Positions 9,216 through 17,299 of a DNA stretch of 49,354 bases are shown one piece after another. This stretch comes from Roseburia sp. GTDB lineage: Bacteria; Bacillota; Clostridia; Lachnospirales; Lachnospiraceae. The stretch covers positions 1 through 49,354 of the forward strand of contig JAMPIG010000015.1 of NCBI GenBank assembly GCA_023662875.1. The letters run 5' to 3'. The notes under the pieces were generated by a model that made no database searches, was not told the origin of the DNA, and worked only from the letters and a program-made list of their open reading frames with translations. Each line of letters begins with the position of its first letter. Position 1 is the first letter of the stretch. A program made the position numbers and the translations under genes.

Positions 9216-10451
9216 TTAATTCTGAGTCACATACTCCGCCTTGACATATCCTACCCGGCCGTCATACTTTACCTTACACCAGTCGTTCTCCACAGCAAAC
9301 AGCTCCAGCGTCTCCCCCTTCGGAAGCACTCCCATCTTTGTGGAGCTCTGATCCGCCGCGGCGCGCACATTTACCGCAGTAGTAGCGGTTACCGTCCCGA
9401 TGGCCTCCAGGCTTCCCACGCTCTCCTCCAACTGCAGATACTGCGACTTAATATAACCGTCTTTTCCGTCGTATACAATCTTCGTCCAGCCGTTCAGCTG
9501 TACCTCCTGTACCTGTACCCGGGTGCCCCCCGATACCTTTCCCAGCTTATCTGCCTGCTCGCTGTCGGAGCGTCTGACGTTTACCGTCGTAGTGGCCGTC
9601 GCGTATTTCGGCCCCTCGTCCACGGGCGTATCCGTTACCGCGGGCTGCTCCGCCCCGGCGTTTCCGCCCTCCGCTTCGCCATTTTCTCCCTCCGAAGCCG
9701 CAGCCTCCCCGGCGTTCCGCGCTGCAAGGGTCTCCCCTACCGCCGTCCTTACCCTGGAATCCAGCAGGCTGACATACTCCGCCAATTCCGGGTTGTCATC
9801 CGTCACCTTAGTGCATTCCACCGTCACCCGGTTATTAAAATCCACCACGTCGACCTGGCTGTTCACCGCAATAATATACTCTCTCTCCTCCTGCGTGAAG
9901 TTGCTCTGGTTTTCGATATAAAGTCCGTTGTTCTCGTCCCGGCAGATATAGAATGCCTCGTAGCCGGGGACGGGCGTCTCCTCGAAATTGACAATTCCCA
10001 TCTTATAATACACATAGGCGATCACTGTGCCTTCTCCAAGCCCCCGCTTACAGTAGATTTCCAGTCCGGTATACTGGTCAATATACTTCGCGAGCTCCAC
10101 ATAGTACAACAGATCATTCTCGTTGATCTCATCCATGGCCGAACGGATTCCCGCCTCATCGCCGTTCCCGCGGGCCGTATAATAGGCCTCGACAAACGCG
10201 CCCAGCTCCGGATCCTCATTGACCGTCAGCGGAACCTCCTCAGGCACAGGCTCGCTCTCTTCCGGCTGGCTTGCCTCCGCCGTTTTACTCTCCTGCGAGT
10301 CCTGGGCATTTTCTCCCTCCGCCCTTGCTTTGTTCGCGTTCAGCGCAATCACCACCGTAAACGCCACAATTACAATCAACAGCACAGGAAAAGCAATTTT
10401 ACAGTTTCTGATAAAAAAATCCCGAACCGAACTCCATTTATCTTTTCGCAT
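9216..10451 (-). CDS. Membrane-anchored protein with two C-terminal SH3b domains
   Basis: A 411-residue protein with one N-terminal transmembrane segment (IAFPVLLIVIVAFTVVIAL, about 20-38), an acidic Glu/Ser/Pro linker, an uncharacterised alpha/beta extracytoplasmic domain (about 75-230), a second low-complexity Ala/Glu/Gly linker and two bacterial SH3 domains. Each SH3 unit starts at TTVNVRRSDSEQADKLGKV or TAVNVRAAADQSSTKMGVL and ends in GYIKSQYL or GYVKAEYV. Such domains usually bind cell-wall peptide. I use the ATG at 10451, which has AAAGGTG upstream; the longer frame would start inside the 10474-10495 terminator hairpin. Function unknown, probably envelope-associated. Confidence 0.8.
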   Translation of the reverse strand: MRKDKWSSVRDFFIRNCKIAFPVLLIVIVAFTVVIALNANKARAEGENAQDSQESKTAEASQPEESEPVPEEVPLTVNEDPELGAFVEAYYTARGNGDEAGIRSAMDEINENDLLYYVELAKYIDQYTGLEIYCKRGLGEGTVIAYVYYKMGIVNFEETPVPGYEAFYICRDENNGLYIENQSNFTQEEREYIIAVNSQVDVVDFNNRVTVECTKVTDDNPELAEYVSLLDSRVRTAVGETLAARNAGEAAASEGENGEAEGGNAGAEQPAVTDTPVDEGPKYATATTTVNVRRSDSEQADKLGKVSGGTRVQVQEVQLNGWTKIVYDGKDGYIKSQYLQLEESVGSLEAIGTVTATTAVNVRAAADQSSTKMGVLPKGETLELFAVENDWCKVKYDGRVGYVKAEYVTQN

Positions 10452-10473
10452 ATTCACACCTTTCTTGAAACGC

Positions 10474-10495
10474 AAAAAGCCGCAAGCGGCTTTTT
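10474..10495. terminator. Bidirectional terminator hairpin
   Basis: A perfect inverted repeat, AAAAAGCCGC AA GCGGCTTTTT, with A and T tails on both sides. It lies between the tRNA-Arg unit and the SH3 gene and insulates both. Confidence 0.75.
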
Positions 10496-10573
10496 GATCA
10501 TCTTCCTATTCCATTGAGTACGCCTCTTTCCAGAATTTTTTCCTTCGGCATACCGCCTGTACTTATCACAGTA

Positions 10574-10689
10574 CAGGGTGATGTAAAGTGCATCCGACAG
10601 GAATCGAACCTGCATTAAAGGCGTCGGAGGCCTTCGTTCTATCCGTTAGACTACGGATGCAAATGTTACAAATTTATTACATCACCCTG
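10574..10689 (-). repeat. 13-bp inverted repeat enclosing the tRNA
   Basis: CAGGGTGATGTAA at 10574-10586 and its exact reverse complement at 10677-10689 flank tRNA-Arg. In the minus-strand transcript both arms would pair and enclose the tRNA, a possible processing stem. The promoter at 10693-10721 would start transcription at the first arm. Confidence 0.75.
10589..10660 (-). tRNA. tRNA-Arg (anticodon CCG)
   Basis: A full cloverleaf can be drawn on the minus strand: acceptor GCATCCG/CGGATGC, anticodon stem AAGGC/GCCTT with loop CTCCGAC (anticodon CCG, reading CGG), and T-arm CAGG TTCGATT CCTG with the TTCGA motif. The length is 72 nt including discriminator A, and CCA is not encoded. It stands as a single-gene unit with its own promoter. 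Confidence 0.93.
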
Positions 10690-10692
10690 ACT

Positions 10693-10721
10693 ATAATATC
10701 ATAAAAAAGAGAATATGTCTA
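10693..10721 (-). promoter_or_regulatory. tRNA-Arg promoter
   Basis: Minus strand TAGACA (10721-10716), 17-bp spacer, TATTAT (10698-10693), immediately upstream of the inverted repeat that encloses the tRNA. Confidence 0.6.
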
Positions 10722-10740
10722 CCTACATTTTAAAATTTTT

Positions 10741-11631
10741 TCAGAAAATTATTTCCATCGCCCTCGCTGCAGGATTATAAAAATAAAGATTGTCCGATAA
10801 AACATCCTCCGGCGCGACATGCTCGCGGTTAATCTCATAGATCATCCGACGCAGCTGATCGGTAGATTCCCCCTCCTGAGGATCCAGCAGAAGAACCTCA
10901 TGGATCGAGCTGGGAATCACATAAAAGCCCTGCCTCTTTCTTCCCGCCAGCATTTCCAGCATCCCCGGGTAAAGGATGCAGGCCGCTCCGTGAATCCGCC
11001 GCTCATTGGTCAGGACGGCCAGAGGAATCGGCTCTCCCGTCTCCGGAATTCTTTCCATCTCCATCACCTCCCGCAAAACCTCGTTCATAGGAGTAACCCG
11101 ACCCGGGAACAGCCGGGGCGTATTTTTCTCCGCGCACCGCATCAGATCCCGTACCTTTACGTTCCAGAACTCAAGATGCGAATTGTGGATCAAGATCGAA
11201 CCCTCCCCCAGCCGGCTGTCATTGTACGCATAATAAAAGCAGACCGCCAGATCCAGAAACTCCACATAGGGAATATCCTCCAGCAGAGACTCGTTATCCT
11301 TCTTCCGGATCAGGCGGTAGCAGATCCGGTCGCCAACCTTCCGGAAATCCCGGAAAAACTCCATATCTACCGAACCCCGCGGCGTCTCCTCCCGGTAAAT
11401 CTCAAAAATCCGGTTCAGGATTTCCGTCAGAGGAATCCCGTCCTCGTATGCCGCGTAAAACGTTTCCAGATAAATCGTCGGAACCACATTTCCCACGCCG
11501 CTCAGGATCAACAGGCCGTGAAGAAGCACGCCGTTATTCTTCCGTACCTCCTTCACCTCTACCCGATATGCTCCGCCGAGTTTCTTCTCAAAGGCTTCTC
11601 TCACCTTTTCCGCAAATCTTTTTATATCCAT
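10741..11631 (-). CDS. DUF5688 family protein
   Basis: A 296-residue soluble protein resembling the DUF5688 family, which is abundant in Lachnospiraceae. It opens with a basic helix (MDIKRFAEKVREAFEKKLGG), then has a VEVKEVRKNNGVLLHGL strand pair typical of the family, a mid-section with PYVEFLDLAVCFYYAY and a C-terminal block IHGAACILYPGMLEMLA. No catalytic motif or signal peptide can be recognised, and the role is unknown. AAGAGG precedes the ATG. Downstream of efp on the same strand, but a terminator-like hairpin separates them. Confidence 0.75.
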   Translation of the reverse strand: MDIKRFAEKVREAFEKKLGGAYRVEVKEVRKNNGVLLHGLLILSGVGNVVPTIYLETFYAAYEDGIPLTEILNRIFEIYREETPRGSVDMEFFRDFRKVGDRICYRLIRKKDNESLLEDIPYVEFLDLAVCFYYAYNDSRLGEGSILIHNSHLEFWNVKVRDLMRCAEKNTPRLFPGRVTPMNEVLREVMEMERIPETGEPIPLAVLTNERRIHGAACILYPGMLEMLAGRKRQGFYVIPSSIHEVLLLDPQEGESTDQLRRMIYEINREHVAPEDVLSDNLYFYNPAARAMEIIF

Positions 11632-11752
11632 TGATTTCCTCTTTCTGTGCCGCTCCTTGATATGATTTTCAGAATTCGTTCGTCAGATCCGGCCCTGCGG
11701 GACGCCTGGCCGGGAAGATTACCGCCGCGCACGCGGCACTGCGCGCGGGGCA

Positions 11753-11790
11753 AAAGAAAAGGCAACCACATCTTATGATGTCATTGCCTT
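11753..11790 (-). terminator. Terminator of efp
   Basis: Minus strand AAGGCAA...TTGCCTT (arms 11790-11784 and 11765-11759) with an inner GACATC/GATGT stem, followed by TTTTCTTTT. It lies 36 bp after the efp stop. Confidence 0.75.
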
Positions 11791-11825
11791 GCAAGTCTGG
11801 CTCTTCAAAAAAGAAAGCAATCCGA

Positions 11826-12383
11826 TCAGACGCGGGAGAGATACTCGCCGGTTCTGGTATCGATCTTGATCTTATCGCCCTGCTCCACGAAAAGAGGAAC
11901 GGAAACCTGCGCGCCGGTCTCCACCGTCGCCGGTTTGGAAGCGCCCGTAGCGGTATCGCCCTTAAATCCGGGCTCGGTATCCGTAATCTCCAGCTCCACA
12001 AAAAGAGGAGGCTCCACGGAGAATACGCTGCCGTTGTGGGAGCATACCTTACACATCTCGTTCTCTTTTACAAATTTCAGCGCGTCGCCGATCGTTCCGG
12101 CATCCAGCGCAATCTGCTCATAGGTCTCTGTATCCATAAAATTATACAGATCGCCGTCGCGATACAGGTACTGCATATCTTTTCTGTCAATACGCGCCTG
12201 GGGGCACTTCTCGGTAGGACGGAAGGTTTTTTCCACTACGCCGCCGTTCTTGATGTTCTTCAGCTTCGTTCTCACGAAAGCCGCGCCCTTTCCAGGCTTA
12301 ACATGCTGGAATTCAATAATCTGGTATACGTTTCCATCGTACTCGATCGTGATACCATTTCTGAAATCACCTGCAGAAATCAT
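11826..12383 (-). CDS. efp: Elongation factor P
   Basis: A 185-residue translation factor that relieves ribosome stalling at polyproline stretches. The three-barrel layout is intact: the KOW-like domain with the tip loop KPGKGAAF (Lys32 region, the site modified in many bacteria), a middle OB domain and a C-terminal OB domain ending [26 protein letters not shown]-like, of which the key block is [16 protein letters not shown]. No modification enzyme is visible in the window. AGGAGG stands upstream of the ATG, with a promoter at 12426-12454 and a terminator downstream, so it is probably monocistronic. Confidence 0.97.
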   Translation of the reverse strand: MISAGDFRNGITIEYDGNVYQIIEFQHVKPGKGAAFVRTKLKNIKNGGVVEKTFRPTEKCPQARIDRKDMQYLYRDGDLYNFMDTETYEQIALDAGTIGDALKFVKENEMCKVCSHNGSVFSVEPPLFVELEITDTEPGFKGDTATGASKPATVETGAQVSVPLFVEQGDKIKIDTRTGEYLSRV

Positions 12384-12425
12384 ATTCTATTCCTCCTAAA
12401 TTTGTTCACAAAATAATTCCTTTTC

Positions 12426-12454
12426 AGTTTAATATAAAAATCGTCTGATTTCAA
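12426..12454 (-). promoter_or_regulatory. efp promoter
   Basis: Minus strand TTGAAA (12454-12449), 17-bp spacer, TAAACT (12431-12426), 43 nt before the efp start codon. Confidence 0.6.
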
Positions 12455-12473
12455 CCATTTTTTCAGAAAATAT

Positions 12474-13430
12474 TTATTTTTCCGACCGCAGTCCCAAAAT
12501 ATAGTCCACCGCCTCCAGATAACCCGCCAGCCCCTTCCCGTAAATCTGCCTGTCACAGACCGGGGCGGTCACCGAGATCTTCCGAAACTCCTCCCTCTTT
12601 GTGATATCCGAAATATGGATTTCGACCTTGGGCACTGTGATACTGGCTAAGGCGTCCCGAATCGCATAACTGTAATGGGTAAAAGCGCCCGGATTGATTA
12701 TAATTCCTTCCGTACCGTCAAAATAGGCCTCCTGAAGCCTGTCGATAATGGCTCCCTCGTGGTTGCTCTGGAATACGGCGATGTCGCTGCCAGTCTCCCT
12801 CGCCTTCTTTTGGAGCAGATCCAGAAGATACTGATAATCCTGGACGCCATACACGCTTTTCTCCCGAATTCCCAGAAAATTCAGGTTGGGGCCGTTAATC
12901 ACTAAAAGCTTCGTTTTCTCCGCTTCCCTCGCAATTTTCGCAACGATCTCCTCCGGCTTCGCCGTATCCGCGTCAACGATGAGATCCGCACAGGACTCAT
13001 AGCTTTCCCGCCGAGCCTGAAGCAGCTCCCGGATCCGCCCCAGGGGATCCTCGCATTGCAGAAGCGGACGCTCCGTATCATTCTTCAGACGCCCATACAC
13101 CGTCTCCGGCTCAACCCGGAGATAAATCACCGTACCCAGCCGCTTCAGCAGCTGCCTGTTTTCCGGACGCACCGGCGTGCCGCCCCCGACAGAATAAATC
13201 TTTCCGCGGCTCTTTTCCGAAAGCTCCCGCAGAAGGGCCGTCTCCTGCCGCCGGAAATACTCCTCCCCCTGCATGGAAAAAATTTCACGGATACTCCTGC
13301 CCTCCCGGCGTTCGATCAGCTTGTCCGTATCCTCCACCGGCATACGCATCCGATAAGAAAGCTTCAATCCTACCGTCGTCTTCCCGCTGCCCATAAAACC
13401 GATCAGGATCAGATTCTGTCCCTGTTTCAT
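12474..13430 (-). CDS. aroK/aroQ: Bifunctional shikimate kinase / type II 3-dehydroquinate dehydratase fusion
   Basis: A 318-residue protein joining two shikimate-pathway enzymes that are not consecutive steps. Residues 1-170 are shikimate kinase: P-loop GFMGSGKTT, D in EDTDKLIE, and the SVGGGTPV substrate motif. Residues 174-318 are type II dehydroquinase: INGPNLNFLG, the catalytic Tyr in SVYG, NPGAFTHYSYAIRDA and VEIHISDITKREEFR. Each half has the normal length of the separate enzyme, and no frameshift separates them. The start is taken at 13430, with AAAGGAG 9 nt upstream, rather than at an upstream in-frame start. It lies 73 bp after aroE and probably shares its transcript. Confidence 0.93.
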   Translation of the reverse strand: MKQGQNLILIGFMGSGKTTVGLKLSYRMRMPVEDTDKLIERREGRSIREIFSMQGEEYFRRQETALLRELSEKSRGKIYSVGGGTPVRPENRQLLKRLGTVIYLRVEPETVYGRLKNDTERPLLQCEDPLGRIRELLQARRESYESCADLIVDADTAKPEEIVAKIAREAEKTKLLVINGPNLNFLGIREKSVYGVQDYQYLLDLLQKKARETGSDIAVFQSNHEGAIIDRLQEAYFDGTEGIIINPGAFTHYSYAIRDALASITVPKVEIHISDITKREEFRKISVTAPVCDRQIYGKGLAGYLEAVDYILGLRSEK

Positions 13431-13503
13431 ATGTTCCCGCTCCTTTCGCCGCGCTCTTTTGGTAATTTCGCCGTTCCGCACCCGAACCGCGGCCTTTTCC
13501 CTC

Positions 13504-14379
13504 TCACTCCGTCAGGCCCATGGCCGTCTTCATCGCCTCATAGGCCCGTTCCGCCAACTCCGGCGGAACCGTCCGTCCCGTCCAGAGCTCATAGGCGATA
13601 ATTCCCTGCCAGAGCAGCATCCTAAGACCTCCAAACGCCTTTCCTCCCGCCGCTTTCGTCAGCTCCATAAAGCGGGTTTCCGACGGATTAAAGATCAGAT
13701 CATACCCTGTATGAATCCTGTCGTAAAACGCCGGATCCTCGATCACTGCTTCCCCCGTCTTCGGAAACATCCCTACGTTAGTCGCCTGGATACAGAGGAA
13801 GCTCCGTCCCTCCGGCAGCCTGCCGCAGTCCTCCAGGACATAAGCCTCCGCCAGCCTGCCGCCTGTCAGAGCATTGATCTCCTCCGCGATCCTTACCCCC
13901 TTTTCCAGCGTCCGGTTCAGAATCACAATGCTTTCCGCGCCCTTTTCCGCCAGCAGCATAGCCACCGCCCGGGCCACGCCTCCGGCTCCCAGGATCAGTA
14001 CCCGCTCTCCCTCGGGGTTCACGCCGTCCTCGCACATAGCCCGGTACAGCCCCGGCATATCTGTGTTATAGCCCTTGAACCCGTCCTCTGTCCGCACCAG
14101 GGTGTTGACCGCGCCAATCCTTTCCGCCAGGGGATCCAGCTCCCGCAGAAAAGGAATCACGTCGCTCTTATAGGGAACCGTCACATTGCAGCCCAGGAGG
14201 TTTAACGCCCAGGCCCCCTCTACCGCCTCCTTCAGCCTTCCCTCCGGCACCCTGCAGGGTACATAAACCAGCTTTTCTCCCATAGCCTCCGCCAGCGTAT
14301 TGTGGATCGCCGGGGACATCGTATGCTCCACCGGATTCCCAAACACAGCGCAGGTACGCGTATATCCGTCAATTATCAT
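13504..14379 (-). CDS. aroE: Shikimate 5-dehydrogenase
   Basis: A 291-residue NADPH-dependent reductase that converts 3-dehydroshikimate to shikimate. The substrate domain shows GNPVEHTMSPAIHN and NVTVPYK with the catalytic Lys, followed by GAVNTLV and GYNTD. The nucleotide domain has GAGGVARAVA and the ILNRT motif. The length is typical. GGGGGAG precedes the ATG. It is followed by the fused aroK-aroQ gene, so three shikimate steps are encoded side by side; yqeG upstream matches the yqeG-aroE clustering common in Firmicutes. Confidence 0.95.
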   Translation of the reverse strand: MIIDGYTRTCAVFGNPVEHTMSPAIHNTLAEAMGEKLVYVPCRVPEGRLKEAVEGAWALNLLGCNVTVPYKSDVIPFLRELDPLAERIGAVNTLVRTEDGFKGYNTDMPGLYRAMCEDGVNPEGERVLILGAGGVARAVAMLLAEKGAESIVILNRTLEKGVRIAEEINALTGGRLAEAYVLEDCGRLPEGRSFLCIQATNVGMFPKTGEAVIEDPAFYDRIHTGYDLIFNPSETRFMELTKAAGGKAFGGLRMLLWQGIIAYELWTGRTVPPELAERAYEAMKTAMGLTE

Positions 14380-14504
14380 GTCTTCTCTCCCCCTGTTCCC
14401 GAATCATTCCGGCTTCGCCTTTTCTCGCTGCCGCCTCTGCCAGGCTCCCTCCGACTTTCTTTCGCCGCCTCAAAGGGGCTTCCCTCCGTCCTTCTTTCAA
14501 CGCC

Positions 14505-15032
14505 TCAGCAAGACCTTCCTTCGCCCTTCCTGTCCGCCTGGATTTTCCTGTGGTAAGAGGCCAGGACTATTCTTTCCAGCTTCCGCTTCAGCACAATCTG
14601 AATTTCCTCTTTCGGATGAATCGGCTTTACCAGACAGGTCTCGATCCCCGCCTTTCTGGCTCCCCAGATATCCGTAAACAGCTGATCGCCGACGAACAGC
14701 GTATTTTCCGGCGTTGTGCCCATCTGCTCCATCGCTCTCCGGTAGCCCGCCTTACCCGGCTTCCCGGCCTTGTAGATATAGCGCGCGCCGACCTGCTCCG
14801 CAAAGCTTTTGACCCGCGGCTCCTTATTGTTGGATAAAAGCAGGGCCTGATATCCGATGCGTCGTATTCTTTCAAACAGGGCTATCGCCCTCTCGTCCGC
14901 AGGTGCCCCGTGTGGAACCAGGGTATTGTCAATATCGAAAATGATTCCTCGGTATTCTTTTCGATAAAATCCTTCGTAATCGATCTCATAAGTGCTCTCC
15001 GCCTCATTGTCCGGATAAAAACGCTCCAGCAT
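14505..15032 (-). CDS. yqeG: YqeG-family HAD phosphatase
   Basis: A 175-residue HAD-superfamily (subfamily IIIA) hydrolase. Motif I is FDIDNTLV with the nucleophile Asp, motif II is LLLSNN, and FVGDQLFTDIWGA is the acidic motif IV. The family includes mitochondrial PGP phosphatases and bacterial YqeG, so a phosphatidylglycerophosphate phosphatase role is possible but unproven. The start is at 15032, preceded by AAAGGGAGG; the upstream in-frame ATG at 15077 lacks a site. Next to aroE on the same strand. Confidence 0.88.
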   Translation of the reverse strand: MLERFYPDNEAESTYEIDYEGFYRKEYRGIIFDIDNTLVPHGAPADERAIALFERIRRIGYQALLLSNNKEPRVKSFAEQVGARYIYKAGKPGKAGYRRAMEQMGTTPENTLFVGDQLFTDIWGARKAGIETCLVKPIHPKEEIQIVLKRKLERIVLASYHRKIQADRKGEGRSC

Positions 15033-15263
15033 TGCCCCGCCTCCCTTTCGCCGCCCGGATCTCTCGGCTCTCTCCAAACTCTCCGCAGATTTCCCCGGTT
15101 CCCTCCGCAGAACTATCCGGCAGGCTTCTTTCGATTCTCACTCTCCAGACTTTCCGCATGTTTTGACCCCCGCCGCAGAATCTCCTGCCGTCTCCTCTCT
15201 GCTCCCGTCTTCAAATCATTTTGCTGATCCCTTTTGGTCATTATCTTCTGAAACCGCTTCCGC
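15033..15263. other. Gene-free spacer between DUF3842 and yqeG
   Basis: These 231 bases are strongly C/T-rich on the plus strand (G/A-rich on the transcript). I see no gene and no clear hairpin. Confidence 0.4.
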
Positions 15264-15668
15264 TCAGAGATACTCCCCGATCCGTTCCACCGCTTCCCGG
15301 ATATATTCTCCCAGCTTGCGGCTCTCCACCCCGATCACCTGGGCGTTGCAGCGGCTCATGGGAATCAGCAGAACCGGCACATCCGCCGAAGCCACTGCCG
15401 CCGCCATCCCCGGCGTAATCTCTCCCAGCATGGCGTTGGCCATAATGATTCCCATAGGTCCTAAAATAACCTCCGCCCTGCGGCTGTTGTACCGCACGGC
15501 GTTTTCCCCTGTGGCTCCGATCGTCGTTCCGCCCCTCATCATATTTTCCGTGGCCGTGGCGTTGGCACCTACCGCGACAATCTCCGCGTCCGGATACCTT
15601 TCCCGGATCTCCTGCACCAGACTGCGCCCGACGCCGCCGCCCTGCCCGTCCATCACCATGATTCGCAT
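15264..15668 (-). CDS. DUF3842 family protein
   Basis: A 134-residue protein with a Rossmann-like opening (MRIMVMDGQGGGVGRSLV), a GANATATENMMRGG loop and a late VIGVESRKLGEYIREAV helix. This matches the DUF3842 family as I know it; the glycine-rich start suggests nucleotide or cofactor binding, but no activity is established. It follows larC by 178 bp on the same strand, so a link to nickel-pincer cofactor handling is possible by context only. AGAGGAG precedes the ATG. Confidence 0.8.
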   Translation of the reverse strand: MRIMVMDGQGGGVGRSLVQEIRERYPDAEIVAVGANATATENMMRGGTTIGATGENAVRYNSRRAEVILGPMGIIMANAMLGEITPGMAAAVASADVPVLLIPMSRCNAQVIGVESRKLGEYIREAVERIGEYL

Positions 15669-15846
15669 GTCTGCACTCCTCTATACGCTTCCATTCTTTC
15701 TCAACCCCGTGTTCCAGCCCGTTTCTACGCAGCGCTGATGCCGCAAAACAGTCCGTCCCCGGAACTGATCGATTCCGAAAATGGATTGTTCCTGAAATCG
15801 ATTGCTCCCGGAAACACTTGATTCCGGAAAACGGCCGGAAATTGAT

Positions 15847-17250
15847 TCATCTGCCGGGCCGCTCAATTCCGAAAGGAACACTGCCGCCTGAATTTTTCAC
15901 GCGTTCCTCCGCTTCCCGGATGCTCATCCCCTGCTCGCGGGCGATCCTGGCCAGATCCTCGTACTCATACTTGGAGCGGGAAACCCCATAACCGGAAGCG
16001 TCCTTGCGGCGCACCGACCCGTAGGGCGTCTCCAACTCCTCGATCCTGCGCTCCAGGATATAACGTCTGGTCTTCGTCTCCCGCACCCCCAGCGTCGTCG
16101 TATGGCGGAACAGCAGCCCCGTCAGCGCCTCTCTTTTCTCCTCCCGGCACATCACGCGGATCAGCGTCCCCGGCCGGGATTTTTTCATGCCGATGGGAAC
16201 TGTATAGACATCCAGCGCCCCGCCCTGCAGCAGCTGCTCCACAGCGAAGCCCACCGCCTCCGCGGTCATATCGTCCACATTGCAGGACAGCTCCAATACC
16301 GTGTCCTCCCGGTTTTCCCCCTCTCCCAGCAGGGCGCGCACACAATTTGCCGCCGGGAAGTCCTTTTTCCCCATGCCGTAGCCCACAGCCTGTATCGTCA
16401 TCACCGGCATATCGCCAAAGTCTGTGGCAAAATACTTCAGCAGGGCCGCTCCGGTCGGCGTACAGAGCTCGCCCCGCACGCTGCCGCCGTAAATCGGCAG
16501 CCCCTTCAGCAGAAGGGCCGTCGCGGGCGCGGGAATCGGAAGCACTCCGTGGGCGCACCTTACCTGCCCGCTGCCCACATGGACGGGAGACGCCACAACC
16601 CGGTCGGGAGCCAGGCGGTTCATCAGCAGGCAGACCGCCGCCACATCCGCCACCGCGTCCAGCGTCCCTACCTCATGAAAATGAATCTCCGTAACCGGAA
16701 CTCCGTGTACTACGCTCTCCGCCTCCGCGATCAGCCCGTATACCGCCAGCACATCCTCCCGCACCTTCTCCGGGAGCGCCAGATGCTCCCGCACAATATG
16801 CTCCAGGTCTCCCAGATTGCTGTGATGATGGGAATGTTCTCCCTCGCCGTGGCTGTGCGAGTGGTTGGGAGCCGCCTCTGCGCCATGGCTGTGTCCGTGG
16901 TCACAAACAACGTCCGCGTCATGGCTTTCTTCCTGCGCACCGTGACTGTACGAGTGGTCGCAAACAACGTCCGCGTCATGGCCTTCTTCCTCCTCGCCGT
17001 GACTGTACGAGTGGTCGCAAACAATGTCCGCGTCATGGCCTTCTTCCTCCTCGCCGTTCACCGTCACGGACACATGGGTTCCCACGATGCCGCACTTCAC
17101 CGACCGCTCCTTTTGAAAGCGGACGCCGGGAATCCCCAAGCCGTTCAATTCCTCCAGAAACTGATCCGGATCCGGCAAAAGCTCCAGCAGCGCCGCCGTC
17201 AGCATATCTCCCGCCGCACCCATCCCGCAGTCCAAATATAAAATCTTCAC
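15847..17250 (-). CDS. larC: Nickel pincer cofactor cyclometallase LarC
   Basis: LarC inserts nickel into the pyridinium dithiocarboxylate nucleotide made by LarB and LarE, using CTP. The 467-residue protein starts at GTG 17250-17248 (VKILYLDCGMGAAGDML), with GGAGG 7 nt upstream; the longer frame's ATG has no site. The N-terminal half holds the metal-rich linker (about residues 70-150) with three tandem 19-residue His/Asp units ending SHG, then IHFHEVGTLDAVADV and GELCTPTGAALL. The C-terminal half is the LarC2 domain (SCNVDDMTAEAVGF, IGMKKSRPGTLI). Both halves are in a single frame, unlike Lactobacillus, where a frameshift joins larC1 and larC2. Confidence 0.95.
   Translation of the reverse strand: MKILYLDCGMGAAGDMLTAALLELLPDPDQFLEELNGLGIPGVRFQKERSVKCGIVGTHVSVTVNGEEEEGHDADIVCDHSYSHGEEEEGHDADVVCDHSYSHGAQEESHDADVVCDHGHSHGAEAAPNHSHSHGEGEHSHHHSNLGDLEHIVREHLALPEKVREDVLAVYGLIAEAESVVHGVPVTEIHFHEVGTLDAVADVAAVCLLMNRLAPDRVVASPVHVGSGQVRCAHGVLPIPAPATALLLKGLPIYGGSVRGELCTPTGAALLKYFATDFGDMPVMTIQAVGYGMGKKDFPAANCVRALLGEGENREDTVLELSCNVDDMTAEAVGFAVEQLLQGGALDVYTVPIGMKKSRPGTLIRVMCREEKREALTGLLFRHTTTLGVRETKTRRYILERRIEELETPYGSVRRKDASGYGVSRSKYEYEDLARIAREQGMSIREAEERVKNSGGSVPFGIERPGR
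16881..17051 (-). repeat. Three 57-bp tandem repeats inside larC
   Basis: Three units of exactly 57 bp (16881-16937, 16938-16994, 16995-17051), the last two nearly identical. Each encodes one 19-residue His/Glu/Asp-rich unit containing GHDADVVCDHSYSHG or a close variant, probably binding nickel or zinc. A further shorter SHSHG segment follows. Confidence 0.9.
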
Positions 17251-17299
17251 GCTAATACCTCCATACCCGTCTTGCCCCCCTGCGCCGCAAATTCGGAAG

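Noticed and set aside
15681-15846. Small minus-strand ORF downstream of larC
   Set aside because: Composed of degenerate GATTCCGGAAA-like repeats, with no ribosome site.
16102-17241. 379-codon plus-strand frame opposite larC
   Set aside because: Antisense of larC; the Val-rich repeat in it is only the complement of the His-rich repeats.
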